The notes: a model not told the origin generated them from the sequence alone. Shown: positions 23,545-32,984, counted from the stretch's first letter. The stretch: 64,000 nucleotides of DNA from Enhygromyxa salina (GCF_002994615.1 NZ_PVNK01000108.1:1-64000), one strand, 5' to 3'. Numbers and translations are program-made.

Positions 23545-25350
23545 GTGCTTAGCCAATTCTCAGCCCTGCTCGTGAGCGGCGTCCTGATCTGGGCGCCGCC
23601 AAACGAAAACTCTGCAGCCGCCGGACCGGCCGCCGCAACTGATCCGGCCGTGGCCAATCCGTCTGGGCCCGACGAGGCGGGCGCGGCACCGACCGCCGAG
23701 GGACCCGCCGCCGAGGGACCCGCCGCCGAGGGACCCGCCGAGGGACCGCGCTGGGATCCGGACAGCGATCCGGATCAGATGCGCGAGCAAGCCTTCGGCG
23801 ACGTCGGTGAGCTGCCCTACGCGACCGAGCAGCTCCAACTCTCGGAGGTGCTCGAGCTCGCGCTGGCCGAGAACATCGATCTTCAGAACAAGGTCGTTGC
23901 GATCGAGATCAGCGAGGCCCAGATCCTCGCCGCCTCCGGGGCCTTCGACGTGACGATCACCGCTGGCGTCGCAGCCTCGACGCAGGTCAGCAAGCCGCGC
24001 GGCTCGGCCTTCATCTTCAGCACCGGATCGCGCTCGGTCTCGGGCTACATCGGCGTCAGTCGGCGGCTCGAGACCGGCGGTAGTCTGTCGCTCAACATCG
24101 ACGTTGGCCGCACGCTCACCGATCAGCCGATCAGCTTCTTCAACCCCGCGCTCGGCTCGGCGACGCTGGCCCAGTACCGGATCCAGCCAAAGCTGACCTT
24201 TCAGCACCCGCTGCTCAAGGGCATGGGCGTGCGCGTCAACCGGGCGGCGATCGATCGGGCAAGGCTCGCGCGATCCAACGCCGAGGCCGACGAGCTCGTC
24301 GTCGCCCAGAACCTGGTCCGCGATCTGGTCAGCGCCTACTGGGACGTGCTCGCGGCCCAGCGCGACCTCGACAACAAGCGCCAGTCGGTCGAGCTGGCCA
24401 AAGAGCAGCTCTCGCGGACCGAGGCCCAGGTCCGCGCGGGTCGCCTCGCGGCGGTCGAGTCCAAGGCCGTCGAGCAGAGCCTGGCCCAGCGCGAGACCGA
24501 CGTGCTCCTGGCCGAGAACGCGCTGCTCGACACCAGCTTGGTCCTGCGCACGCTGATGGGCCAGGAGTTCGCCGGCCGCGAGATCCTCGGCGTCGAGCCG
24601 ATGACCGATCCGGTCGACTCGATCGTGCCCGAGCCCGTCGACATGCAGGCCGCGATCGACAGCGCGCTGGCGGCCAACCCGGCCGTGCGCCAGCTCGAGA
24701 TCGCCCTGGCCAGCAAGCGCATCGACGAGATCGAGGTCGCCAACCAGCGCCTGCCGCAGCTCGACTTCACCGGGACCTTCACGCCCCAGGGCCGCAGCGT
24801 CGACGCCCTGCCCGACGCCACGACTGGCGAGCCCGGCACGACCGGGAGCTGGGGCGAGGCCTTCCGCAACTTCGTGACCGACGACATCGCCCAGGACGGG
24901 CTGTTCGCCGAGTACACGATCAGCGGGGCCCTGGATCTGACCTGGTCGGTTCAGAACCGCACGGCCAAGGGCAACCACCAGCGCGTGCTCGCCGAGATCC
25001 GCCAGGCCGAGCTCAACCTCAAGTCGATCCGCCAAAACACCGCCTCGCAGGTGATCACGGCGACCAACAACCTGCGCTCGACGATCAAGCAGATCCAGCT
25101 GGCCGAGATCTCGATCGAGCTCGCCGAGCAGAACCTCGCCGCCGAGCAGGCCCGCTTCGAGGTCGGCCGCGCGACAAACTACGACGTGTTGTTTCGGATC
25201 GACGAGCTGCTCAACGCCCAGACCACGGGCCTGACCGCGGGCCTGAGCTACCTCCGCGCCAAGGCCCAGCTCCAGGCCCTGACCGGCGAGATCCTCCCGG
25301 CCTACGGGCTCGACATTCCGAGCACCTCGGCGCCCGCGAGCGGAAAATAG
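23545..25350 (+). CDS. TolC-family outer-membrane efflux protein
   Basis: A 601-residue protein. A signal-like N-terminus is followed by a Pro/Ala/Glu linker with threefold PAAEGPAAEGP repeats. The TolC core starts at about residue 100 (LQLSEVLELALAENIDLQNK) and shows the two related halves with long coiled helices (NLVRDLVSAYWDVLAAQRDL and NLRSTIKQIQLAEISIELAE) and the typical ARFEVGRATNYDVLFRIDEL near the end. The GTG start has GGAA upstream. It forms trimeric outer-membrane channels for export systems. It could serve the RiPP exporter 2.7 kb away, whose operon lacks its own channel; this is inference from proximity. Confidence 0.9.
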   Translation: MLSQFSALLVSGVLIWAPPNENSAAAGPAAATDPAVANPSGPDEAGAAPTAEGPAAEGPAAEGPAEGPRWDPDSDPDQMREQAFGDVGELPYATEQLQLSEVLELALAENIDLQNKVVAIEISEAQILAASGAFDVTITAGVAASTQVSKPRGSAFIFSTGSRSVSGYIGVSRRLETGGSLSLNIDVGRTLTDQPISFFNPALGSATLAQYRIQPKLTFQHPLLKGMGVRVNRAAIDRARLARSNAEADELVVAQNLVRDLVSAYWDVLAAQRDLDNKRQSVELAKEQLSRTEAQVRAGRLAAVESKAVEQSLAQRETDVLLAENALLDTSLVLRTLMGQEFAGREILGVEPMTDPVDSIVPEPVDMQAAIDSALAANPAVRQLEIALASKRIDEIEVANQRLPQLDFTGTFTPQGRSVDALPDATTGEPGTTGSWGEAFRNFVTDDIAQDGLFAEYTISGALDLTWSVQNRTAKGNHQRVLAEIRQAELNLKSIRQNTASQVITATNNLRSTIKQIQLAEISIELAEQNLAAEQARFEVGRATNYDVLFRIDELLNAQTTGLTAGLSYLRAKAQLQALTGEILPAYGLDIPSTSAPASGK

Positions 25351-25358
25351 AGGTCGTC

Positions 25359-26126
25359 GTGCCCGACTGGTCCGCGCTCCTCGACCGCCGGGGGCACCGA
25401 CCCTACCCGCTGCCCGAGCGCGGGTGGCACATGACGATGTCGTGGCTCGACCTGTTGTTTGCGCACTGGAGCTTCGAGCCCGAGCTCGTGCGCGCGCTGC
25501 TGCCCGCGGGTCTCGAGCTCGACACCTTCGACGGTCGCGCGTGGCTCGGGGTGGTGCCCTTTCGCATGGAGCACGTCGGCCCGCGCGGGCTCAACTGGGT
25601 GCCCGGCGTCTCGGCCTTCCCCGAGCTCAACGTTCGCACCTACGTCGTCGCCGACGGCAAGCCCGGGGTGTGGTTCTTCAGCCTCGACGCCGCCAGCCGC
25701 GTCGCCGTTCGCAGCGCGCGGGTGGGCTTTCACCTGCCCTACTTTGACGCCCGCATGCGCTGCGAGGAGCGCGAGGGCTGGATCGAGTATCGCAGCGAGC
25801 GGCGCCACCGGGGCCAGCCCGAGGGCGTGTTCGAGGGGCGCTACCGCGGGGTTGGTGAGCGCTACCAGAGCGAGCCCGGGACCCACGAGCAGTGGTTGAC
25901 CGAGCGCTATTGCCTCTACGCACAGGATCGCGCCGGGCGGATCCGGCGAGGCGAGATCCACCACGAGCAGTGGCCGCTGCAGCGGGCCGAGGCCGAGATC
26001 GAGACCTGCACGGTCAGCGACGGCTGGGGCCTGCCGCTGCCCGACGAGGCGCCGCTGCTCCATTTCGTGCGCAGGATCGACGTCGTCGGGTGGCTGCTGA
26101 CGCCTGTGGCCGTCAAAAACCAATGA
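25359..26126 (+). CDS. YqjF-like DUF2071 protein
   Basis: A 255-residue protein with the DUF2071 (YqjF) pattern: WLDLLFAHWSFEPELVRALL near the start, DGRAWLGVVPFRMEHV, FPELNVRTYV and PGVWFFSLDAASRVAV, then LTERYCLYA. The fold is related to acetoacetate decarboxylase, but the enzymatic role is not known. It starts with GTG eight bases after the TolC-type gene, so the two are probably co-transcribed. Its 3' end overlaps the convergent gene on the minus strand by 14 bp. Confidence 0.85.
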   Translation: MPDWSALLDRRGHRPYPLPERGWHMTMSWLDLLFAHWSFEPELVRALLPAGLELDTFDGRAWLGVVPFRMEHVGPRGLNWVPGVSAFPELNVRTYVVADGKPGVWFFSLDAASRVAVRSARVGFHLPYFDARMRCEEREGWIEYRSERRHRGQPEGVFEGRYRGVGERYQSEPGTHEQWLTERYCLYAQDRAGRIRRGEIHHEQWPLQRAEAEIETCTVSDGWGLPLPDEAPLLHFVRRIDVVGWLLTPVAVKNQ

Positions 26127-27201
26127 TTCGCGCGAGCGCGTCTCGCCGCTCGTAGGCTTCGAACGAGCAGCGCGGGAGGTCGAGCTCGGTGACGATCTGC
26201 GGGTCGATGGTGGCGAGGAGCTCGTCGAGATGACGAGACAGCGCGGTCGGGACCACGCCCTTGGGTCGACGGCGAAGGAGGGACTGCCACGGGTAGTAGA
26301 GTCGACTGGCGAGCGGTCCGCTCGCGATCGCCTGGACGTAGTCGTCGACATCTGCGCGCCCCGGATCGGGCAGCGCGTCGAACCACGCGGCCGCGCACAG
26401 GCGCCGGATCGCGCGATCGTCAGAGGATGGCGCGCTCGCCTCAGCCCTGGCCTTGGACATCGGCGCTCGCGTGGGCGCGAGGTGGCTGACGACCGCGCTT
26501 GGCCAGGGCTTGTCTTGCTCCGCGGCCAGCCGCCGGAGCTCGTTGGCCGTCTGTGCGTAGGTCGAGGAGCGCGGGGCCGTGACCTGCAAGGTTGCGACGG
26601 CCTCGGCGAGGCTCCGAACGGCCAGGTCCCGATCGGTGGTGAGGTCTCGGGCCAGCGAGCACCAGCCCGCGACAGCGCGCTCGTGCCTGCCGATGTAGCG
26701 GAGCGCGCGGAGCAGTTGGTACTCCGCGTGCGCGCGTGCGAGCGGAAGGTCGGCGCCCTTGGCCACGCGCTGCGCTCGTGCGGCCAGCTTGTTGACCGTC
26801 TTGCAACGCCCGAGCTGCGCGATCGCGAGCTCGACGAGGCAAGCCTGCCAATGCGCGATGTCTCGACGAATCTCCGGCTCGTGAACCTCGCCGATCACGG
26901 CCTCGAGCCCACGGCCCGTCAAGGCCCGAGAGTGGTCCCGCATGTCGACCTGTGGGTCAATCCACGCCTGGTCGTGCTCGCCCCGCGCAATGCTCGACAG
27001 CCCGGCGAGGATCTGCGCAACCAGGACCTTCAGCCACTCCTCAGCCTCGGGCCCACGCACCGCCTCCGAGATCAGCTCACGGCAGCGCGCGGCCGCGTCG
27101 AGGTGTCGACCGGCGACATGGAGCATGTACACGCTGGGGAGCTCATCCATGAGGACAAGAGCATGAGGGGGAAGCAGGGGGGATGGTCTATTTGGGCTCA
27201 T
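26113..27201 (-). CDS. Helical hypothetical protein
   Basis: A 362-residue, almost entirely alpha-helical protein with no recognised domain. Segments such as HLDAAARCRELISEAV and YQLLRALRYIGRHERAVAGW recall solenoid repeats. The ATG at 27201 touches the MITE fragment directly, leaving no native ribosome binding site, so the in-frame ATG at 27150 (MDELPSVYM) may be the real start. It seems cytoplasmic, with no signal peptide. It is convergent with the DUF2071 gene, and nothing in the context suggests a role. Confidence 0.7.
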   Translation of the reverse strand: MSPNRPSPLLPPHALVLMDELPSVYMLHVAGRHLDAAARCRELISEAVRGPEAEEWLKVLVAQILAGLSSIARGEHDQAWIDPQVDMRDHSRALTGRGLEAVIGEVHEPEIRRDIAHWQACLVELAIAQLGRCKTVNKLAARAQRVAKGADLPLARAHAEYQLLRALRYIGRHERAVAGWCSLARDLTTDRDLAVRSLAEAVATLQVTAPRSSTYAQTANELRRLAAEQDKPWPSAVVSHLAPTRAPMSKARAEASAPSSDDRAIRRLCAAAWFDALPDPGRADVDDYVQAIASGPLASRLYYPWQSLLRRRPKGVVPTALSRHLDELLATIDPQIVTELDLPRCSFEAYERRDALARIIGF

Positions 27202-27261
27202 CTAGCAGCCAGGGGTGCAATGCCTCGCGCCGACACGATGCATTGCACCACAAGCTCCTAG
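27202..27261. repeat. MITE-like element, copy F (60-bp internal-deletion form)
   Basis: Only the two ends of the element remain. CTAGCAGCCAGGGGTGCAAT is on the left. A right end starts GACACGATGCATTGCACC and finishes with a diverged CTCCTAG. The central hairpin arms are missing. It lies at the 5' end of the helical hypothetical gene. It shows that the family also exists as short derivatives that keep both termini. Confidence 0.8.
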
Positions 27262-27408
27262 CGATGGAGTAAATAACGTGACATCGGTACGGGCAGTGGA
27301 AGTGACGAGATCATCAATGCTTGGATCTTTTGCGCGGTGTGGCCTGCGCCGGTCGCGCTCTTTGCCTGGGGGTCCGCTTCGCCAGGGTGGCGACCCTGCG
27401 GTCATGGC

Positions 27409-28017
27409 TCATGGCATCGGCGGTGAGCTGCTGCGCTCGCAGTCCAGGGTGACCCGGAGTTGGCGGGTGTTCCCGATCAGCGGCTCGCCGTCTTCGCGGT
27501 CGATGATGACCTTCTCGGTCCAGGGGTCGGTCGGCGCCACGGGCCCGCTCTGGTTCGGCGATGACACCGACCGTCGACGCAGCGGGGCGCCCGTCGTGGT
27601 CCCGTCCATCGTCTCGTGGCGGCTGGCGACGGGCTCGCGATCGATCCACAGCGTCCAGCGCCTCACGACCATCTTCGGTCCGGGCACGGGGCCGCCCGCG
27701 TATGACCAGCCGGACAAGGCCACGGAGTCGTCTGCCGTGCGACAGCGCCAGCCGCCCACGCTGACCGGACCGGCGAACACGACCTCGTAGGGGGAGGTCT
27801 CGGGCTCGGGGGAAGGCTCAAGCTCGGGCGAGGTCTCGGGCTCGGGGGCCTCGGGCTCGGGGCTGACCTGACCCTGCTCCGGCGTGTCGCTAGCGGGGCT
27901 CGCGGCCTCAGCTTCGACCGGCTGCTCGGGCGGGGTCGTCTCGGGCGCGGGGCTCGTGCATCCGGTCGACACCACCAGCGAAGCCGCGGCGGCGAGGGTG
28001 AAGGTCGAGACGCGCAT
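27409..28017 (-). CDS. Lipoprotein with Pro/Glu/Ser linker
   Basis: A 202-residue lipoprotein. ATG at 28017 (MRVSTFTLAAAASLVVSTGC) gives a clean signal peptide and lipobox. A long linker of Pro, Glu, Ser and Thr (about 25-75, repeating SPEPE) separates it from a C-terminal domain of about 120 residues with VVRRWTLWIDREPVASRHET and a final Cys (VTLDCERSS). No family is recognised. It lies downstream of the beta-propeller gene on the same strand, behind two terminator-like hairpins. The gap 27262-27408 holds nothing evident. Confidence 0.65.
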   Translation of the reverse strand: MRVSTFTLAAAASLVVSTGCTSPAPETTPPEQPVEAEAASPASDTPEQGQVSPEPEAPEPETSPELEPSPEPETSPYEVVFAGPVSVGGWRCRTADDSVALSGWSYAGGPVPGPKMVVRRWTLWIDREPVASRHETMDGTTTGAPLRRRSVSSPNQSGPVAPTDPWTEKVIIDREDGEPLIGNTRQLRVTLDCERSSSPPMP

Positions 28018-28060
28018 GCCACCGTGTACCACGCGATCGGGACCGGGGCGTTCGCCTCGA

Positions 28061-28118
28061 GCACCGCTGGCGTAGCGGTGCGGTCAACGGCCGACGAGTT
28101 GGTTCAGCCTTGGCTGAA
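28061..28118 (-). terminator. Two terminator-like hairpins
   Basis: TTCAGCC-TT-GGCTGAA (28103-28118) starts two bases after the stop of the beta-propeller gene. GCACCGCT-GGCGT-AGCGGTGC (28061-28081) follows. Both are perfect stems. No T-run follows on the minus strand, so termination may be factor-dependent. Confidence 0.55.
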
Positions 28119-28120
28119 GC

Positions 28121-29491
28121 TCACCCCGTCGGCGGGAAGGTCACGAGCCCGAGGCCGGCCCCGGTCATGTCGGAGTAGGTGTAGGGCTGGGTCAGCCCGG
28201 TGACCGTGAGCAGGGTCTGGTAGGTGTCGGGGTCGACCTTGAAGGCCATGCTCGCGTCCTGGTCGACGACCCAGACCTTGCCCTGGTTGTCGATGCTGAT
28301 GCCCACGGGCGTCATCCCGCCCGCGAGCGGGACGGCCGGGTTGGCGATGCTCTTGGCCACGGTGTCGATCTCGACCAGCAGCGAGGTGCCGTTGTTGGCG
28401 ACCCAGGCCCGACCCTCGGAGTCGATCATCATCCCGCGGAAGCTGGCCCCGGGGACGTCGATGAATTCCCAGGTCTCGCTGTTCGGGTCGAAGTGGTAGA
28501 TCGTGGCCGCGCCCGCGATCCAGGGGTGGCCGTCGGCGTCGAGGGCCATGCCGTAGGTCCACTGCTGGCCGCCGTTGGGCGGCGTGGGGATCTGCCAGAC
28601 TTGAGGGGTCAAGGTGCTGTGGTGGATCCGGACGAGGGGGCCGTACTGCCAGCCCATGACCCAAAAGTCGCCCTCTTTGTTGGTGGCCCCGCCGTAGGGC
28701 CCCCACTGGTCGCCGTTCCACGGCACGCTGACCGCGTCCTCGATGTCGCCGGTCTCGCCGTTGAGGCGACGGAAGAAGCCGGTCGTGGCGTCGCGCCAGC
28801 CGACCCACACGCGCGGCTTGGCGCAGTCCTCGGGCCCGACGCCCTCCCACGCGACCGGGCGCGGGCCGTATTGGTTGGTGATCGTGCCGCCGCTCGGCAG
28901 CGGGACGTGCCACAGCACGCACTCGTCGCTGCCCCAGGCGCGGATATCGTTGGGGCCCTGCGAGGTGTCGATGACCCCGTTGTTGTTGAGGTCGACGCAG
29001 CGATCCTCGTGGACCGCGATCTTGGCGATGCCCCCGGCGCGGTCGACGACCACCGCGTCACCGAGGAGGTTGACCGAGGTCCGCGAGGGGTCGGCGAGCC
29101 CGGGGCCGGCGACGAAGCGCGACTCCTCGAGCCCGGTCTCGGTGTTGATCTTGGACACCGTGCCCTCGGGCGAATTGGAGATCCAGATGTAGCTGAAGGC
29201 CTCGCCCTCCAAGCCGCCGCCGCCGCCCCCGTCGGGGCAGCCCTGGTCCTCGCTCAGGTCGCTGTTGTCGATGTCGAGCTTGATCTGCCCGTCGTCGCCG
29301 CCGCTGTTGTCGTCGCTGCCGGTCTCGTCGCCGCCGAGGCTGCTGAGGCTGCTGAGGCCCGAGTCGATGCCGTCGGCGCCTTCGTCGGTGGTCTCCTTGG
29401 GGCCGCAGGCCGAGGCGCTCAGCGCGAGGGCGAGGGCGGGAAGGCCAAGTGTCCACATCATCCGAAAATCAGCGGTCCGACTAACACTCAT
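28121..29491 (-). CDS. Vgb/NHL-type beta-propeller lipoprotein
   Basis: A 456-residue lipoprotein (ALALSASACGPKE). After an acidic Ser/Gly/Asp linker and a GGGGGG run, the domain shows repeating blades of the streptogramin-lyase/NHL kind: YIWISNSPEGTVSKINTETG, KPRVWVGWRD, GDFWVMGWQYGPLVRIHHST, HPWIAGAATIYHF, RAWVANNGTSLLVEIDT and KVWVVDQDASMAFKVDPDT. A calcium-like loop DLNNNGVIDTS interrupts one blade. It may bind or monitor an extracellular partner; catalysis is not supported by any visible residue set. The ATG at 29491 is likely, and another lies at 29458 (MMWTLG). Confidence 0.8.
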   Translation of the reverse strand: MSVSRTADFRMMWTLGLPALALALSASACGPKETTDEGADGIDSGLSSLSSLGGDETGSDDNSGGDDGQIKLDIDNSDLSEDQGCPDGGGGGGLEGEAFSYIWISNSPEGTVSKINTETGLEESRFVAGPGLADPSRTSVNLLGDAVVVDRAGGIAKIAVHEDRCVDLNNNGVIDTSQGPNDIRAWGSDECVLWHVPLPSGGTITNQYGPRPVAWEGVGPEDCAKPRVWVGWRDATTGFFRRLNGETGDIEDAVSVPWNGDQWGPYGGATNKEGDFWVMGWQYGPLVRIHHSTLTPQVWQIPTPPNGGQQWTYGMALDADGHPWIAGAATIYHFDPNSETWEFIDVPGASFRGMMIDSEGRAWVANNGTSLLVEIDTVAKSIANPAVPLAGGMTPVGISIDNQGKVWVVDQDASMAFKVDPDTYQTLLTVTGLTQPYTYSDMTGAGLGLVTFPPTG

Positions 29492-29618
29492 GTCTCGGTC
29501 ATTAAAGGCCAATCGAGGGGCGTCGTCCAGCACCATTCACGTTGAGCGCGTGTCAGCTAACGTAGTTTGAGCTCGCGCTCGACCCGCCCGGGCGCAAGCC
29601 AGCGGACGAGTCTTGCAA

Positions 29619-30536
29619 TCAGCGAAGGTGACGGGCCATCGCGCGGGCGATCGGCACGCCGCCGCGGCGGTGCTCGAGCAGCTTGGACAGCCGCTCGAGT
29701 CGGCGGTCGAGGGGCGTCGCAAGCTCGCGTTGATTGGCCACGAGCGCGGCGTCGAGGCCGTCGGCTTCGGGGTCGGCGAGGTCGATCGCGTGGAGCTCGA
29801 GGTGCAGGTGGCGGGTCGCGGCGGCCTCCTTGCGCAGGGCCAGGGCCTGGAGTCGCGTCATCATGGGCGGGGCGTCGCCGAGCAAGAAGGTGCCGATCAG
29901 CGGGAGGCGCAGCGTTCGACTGACCGAAATCGGCACCTCCCACAGTCCGAGCTCGGGCAGGTAGTGGACCGAGCTGGGCCCGAAAAAGCTGCGCCCGCCC
30001 CCGACCTGCGAGACGGACCTTCGGCCTCGGAGCCGCCGCAGACCCAGGACGCCGAGCTTGGCCAGGTAGTAGCTCGGCGAGGGCAGCAGCGAGCTGTCGT
30101 AGGCGTAGCCGAGCGCGCTGACCTGCATGAGCATGGCGCGATCGTGGGTGTAGCCCGGGGCTCGGAAGCCCCGAGGCGTGGCCCCGAGCTCGCGCAGCAG
30201 GGTGTCACAGCGTCGCAGATCCGCGGCGATCTCGGTGGCCGGCCAGCTGTGGAGGTCGTAGGCGTGGGCGTGCGAGTGGTTGGCGAGCTCGTGGCCCTCG
30301 GCGAGGGCCCGCGACAGGACCGCGGCCCCGCGCCCGCTCGCTCCGAGGTCACGCTCGAGGTCGCGGCCGATCACGAAGATCGTCGCGCGGACGTCGAGGG
30401 CCTTGAACAGGTCGAGGAAGCGGGGGAGCCAGACCTCGAGGGCGATCCCCGCGAGCTCGGCGGGCGGGGCGTCGAGCTGGTGGATCGCGTGGTAGCAGGG
30501 GAGATCGTCGAGATCCAAGCTGACTATTGTGGACAC
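29619..30536 (-). CDS. NodB-type polysaccharide deacetylase
   Basis: A 305-residue protein with the NodB fold of carbohydrate esterase family 4. The metal and catalytic Asp are in VSLDLDDLP (about 5-13), the zinc His pair is in HELANHSHAHAYDLHSW (about 82-98), and RGFRAPGYTHD (about 121-131) is the third motif. The C-terminal His motif is probably LHLELHAIDL. It starts with GTG 12 bp after the GT2 gene and closes a three-gene operon (FAD protein, GT2, deacetylase). By analogy with ArnC/ArnD-like pairs it may deacetylate or deformylate a lipid-linked sugar. No signal peptide is obvious. Confidence 0.85.
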   Translation of the reverse strand: MSTIVSLDLDDLPCYHAIHQLDAPPAELAGIALEVWLPRFLDLFKALDVRATIFVIGRDLERDLGASGRGAAVLSRALAEGHELANHSHAHAYDLHSWPATEIAADLRRCDTLLRELGATPRGFRAPGYTHDRAMLMQVSALGYAYDSSLLPSPSYYLAKLGVLGLRRLRGRRSVSQVGGGRSFFGPSSVHYLPELGLWEVPISVSRTLRLPLIGTFLLGDAPPMMTRLQALALRKEAAATRHLHLELHAIDLADPEADGLDAALVANQRELATPLDRRLERLSKLLEHRRGGVPIARAMARHLR

Positions 30537-30548
30537 GCGAGGCTCCGT

Positions 30549-31328
30549 TCAGGACCGGCGGCGGCGCGACTCGCGACCGATGTCCTTGCCGAGGTGGATC
30601 GAGACCATGAGGCGCCCGAGGTTGCCGAGCACGCGCGGGACCCGACGGGCGAGGTGGATCGAGGGCGCGCGCTTCTCTTCGAGCTCGATCGGGATCTCGA
30701 GCACGCGCAGGCCCTCGCGCTCGGCCCGGATGACCAGCTCCGACGCGAACACGTCGTAGTCGACGACGCAGCGGGCGGCGACCGGCGCGACCACGGACCG
30801 GCGCATGGCCTTGAGCCCGTGGGTGTCGGTGCCCGAGAAGCCCAGGCTCACGCGCAGGAGCTTGTTGTAGACCTTGGTCGCGGTCCGGCGGGCGAGCGGG
30901 CGCTTGTCGTGGGCCCCGGCCATGGCCTTGCTGCCGACGACGAGGTCGGCCTCGTCACGGCGCAGGAGCTCGAGCGCGCGGGCGTGGAAGTCGACGTCGC
31001 ACAGATCGATCTCCTCGCAGATCACGAAGGTCCCGCGGGCCCGAAAGATGGCCTCGCGCAGGGCTCCGCCGTAGTTGGGCTCGGGGTAGGAGAACCACCG
31101 CAGGCGCTTGGGCCAGCGCGCCGCGAGCCGCTCGGCGATCGCCACGGTCGCGTCGGAGCTGCCGTTCTCGGCCAGCAAGATCTCGAAGTCGACGCCGGCG
31201 TCGTCGAGCTCGGCGACCAGCTCGGTGACGCTCGCCTCGAGGATCGCCTCTTCGTTGTAGATCGGGATCACGACGCTGAGCTCGGGCCCATCGTCGGGTT
31301 GATCAGTCAGCTTTGCTGCGTCGCTCAT
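30549..31328 (-). CDS. DPM1/ArnC-type family 2 glycosyltransferase
   Basis: A 259-residue glycosyltransferase. The GT2 core reads LSVVIPIYNEEAILEASVTE (about 16-35), FEILLAENGSSDATV, NYGGALREAIFRARG and the acidic motif EEIDLCDVDFH in place of a simple DxD. It resembles dolichyl/polyprenyl-phosphate sugar transferases but lacks C-terminal membrane helices. ATG at 31328 overlaps the FAD-protein stop by four bases. The much longer frame upstream on this strand is not coding. The operon suggests building or modifying a lipid-linked glycan. Confidence 0.85.
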   Translation of the reverse strand: MSDAAKLTDQPDDGPELSVVIPIYNEEAILEASVTELVAELDDAGVDFEILLAENGSSDATVAIAERLAARWPKRLRWFSYPEPNYGGALREAIFRARGTFVICEEIDLCDVDFHARALELLRRDEADLVVGSKAMAGAHDKRPLARRTATKVYNKLLRVSLGFSGTDTHGLKAMRRSVVAPVAARCVVDYDVFASELVIRAEREGLRVLEIPIELEEKRAPSIHLARRVPRVLGNLGRLMVSIHLGKDIGRESRRRRS

Positions 31329-32827
31329 GTCTGGCTGCCGCCTGTCGTCGGCGTGGGCGCTTCGCGGCGGGCGATGGCCTCGGTCGCGGCGGCATCCTCT
31401 GCGCGCCCGTCGGCCCACTGCGCGGCGGCGAGCCCCGAGAGCATGCTGTCTTCCATCGAATTGTAGATCCACGCCCCGTAGCGCCCGCACGAGCGGACGC
31501 CGACGCGCTGGAGCCACGCGCTGATCGTGGCCGTGGCCGGCCCGTGATCTTCGTCGAACACCACATAGGCGTACTCGATATCGCGGGTCCGACAAAAGCG
31601 AATGTCCTCGACGGCTCCGAGCGCGCCGATCTCGACCAGCTGCCGGGCGATCGCGGGCAGATCGGGCGGCGTGTTGCGATCGCTGAGCTCGACATAGAGC
31701 GAGGCGGAGTCGGCGGGGGCCATGGTCTGGACCGCGTTGGAGTAGACCCCGACCCGAAAGAACGCGAAGCGCGGCTCGGGGACGTAGGCCCAGTGCCAGT
31801 CGACGGGGACCGGGCGCTTGGTCGCGAGGTCGAGGTAGCGCCAGCGGACCCAGGAAAGCGCGGCCGCGGCCTCGCGGACCTCGGGCGGCGCCTCGGGGAT
31901 CCGGGCGATCAGCTCGGGCAGCGGGATGCTGGAGATCAGCGCGCGGTAGGAGATCCAGTCGGGCTGGCCCGAGAGCTTGACCCGGCCGGTGCTGGGCTCG
32001 ATCTCCTCGACCTCGGTGCCGGTCCACAGCCGCCCGTCGCCGGCTCGCTCGCGGGCCTCGAGCTGGGCGCGGAGGGCCTCGGGCAGGGCGTCGATGCCCC
32101 CGGCCCGCGGGTACATGAAGCGCGCGTTGTAGCCGAGCCCGGTCTGGCGCAGGCCGATCGCGCCGCCGATGATCTGGGCGGCGTCGGGCTCGGGCACGAA
32201 GCGCCGGACCCACTCGGGCGCGAGCCGGTCGGGGTGCATGCCCCACAGCTTGGTGTTGTAGGGCACGAAGAAGTGGCGGGCGATGCCCTCGCCGAACTTG
32301 GCGATCGCGTAGGCCTCGAAGGTGCGCGGATCCGTGGCCCAGGCCTCGCCGCGGGCCGCGGCCTCGCGCGCGGCGACCAGCGCGACGAGGCACTCCTGGA
32401 CGACCTCGAGCGGCAGCCCGTGCAAATTGGCCTGAAAGGGGTACTCGAGCTCGGCGCCGTGGGAGTGGATCTTGGTCTTGCGCTCGACCGACACCCACGC
32501 CGAGGGCTCGTCGGCGCGAGTCGGGAACAGCGTGGCCAGCAGCGCCTTGCTGCGATCGTCGCGGAGGTGGAGCCAGTGGCCCGTCACGTCGAAGGTGTGA
32601 CCCCCCTCGCGATGGCTGCGCGCGTGTCCGCCCACACGCCCGTCCTTCTCGACCAGCAAGAAGGGCCCGGACTTCAGGTGGTAGGCCGCGCTGAGCCCCG
32701 TGAGGCCGGCGCCGAGGATCACGACCGGGTCGCGCGCGTTGGCGCGACTTGGCCCCGTGGAATTGCTTCTGTCGGAGCCCGCAAAAAAATTGCCCGTGGC
32801 GGACACGCCGAGCGGTTGTAGCAGCAA
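31325..32827 (-). CDS. FAD-dependent NAD(P)-binding protein (UDP-galactopyranose mutase/amine oxidase-like)
   Basis: A protein of about 500 residues. The Rossmann dinucleotide fold begins VVILGAGLTGLSAAYHL (about 35-51), followed by the ribose-binding Glu in LVEKDGRVGGHARS. The GHWLHLR, YNTKLWGMHPDRLAPEW and YPRAGGIDALPEAL segments are typical of the family that includes UDP-galactopyranose mutase and protoporphyrinogen-oxidase-like enzymes encoded in glycan clusters. The start is uncertain (TTG at 32827; no ATG before the Rossmann motif). It is the first gene of the operon with GT2 and the NodB deacetylase and is divergent from a kinase gene. The substrate is probably a sugar nucleotide or lipid-linked sugar. 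Confidence 0.8.
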   Translation of the reverse strand: MLLQPLGVSATGNFFAGSDRSNSTGPSRANARDPVVILGAGLTGLSAAYHLKSGPFLLVEKDGRVGGHARSHREGGHTFDVTGHWLHLRDDRSKALLATLFPTRADEPSAWVSVERKTKIHSHGAELEYPFQANLHGLPLEVVQECLVALVAAREAAARGEAWATDPRTFEAYAIAKFGEGIARHFFVPYNTKLWGMHPDRLAPEWVRRFVPEPDAAQIIGGAIGLRQTGLGYNARFMYPRAGGIDALPEALRAQLEARERAGDGRLWTGTEVEEIEPSTGRVKLSGQPDWISYRALISSIPLPELIARIPEAPPEVREAAAALSWVRWRYLDLATKRPVPVDWHWAYVPEPRFAFFRVGVYSNAVQTMAPADSASLYVELSDRNTPPDLPAIARQLVEIGALGAVEDIRFCRTRDIEYAYVVFDEDHGPATATISAWLQRVGVRSCGRYGAWIYNSMEDSMLSGLAAAQWADGRAEDAAATEAIARREAPTPTTGGSQT

Positions 32828-32984
32828 TGTCGACCATGTGCCGAAGCCGTCTCAGACCGGCGCCACGGCTTGCCACCGCGGTTTTCGAGATCCCCGCGGA
32901 CCCCCGGCTCGACGCTCGCGGCGGCCCGCCGTGAAGGTCGCGGCGATGCTGGACAGCCGGATCTGTGCCCTGCACACTCGTCGC

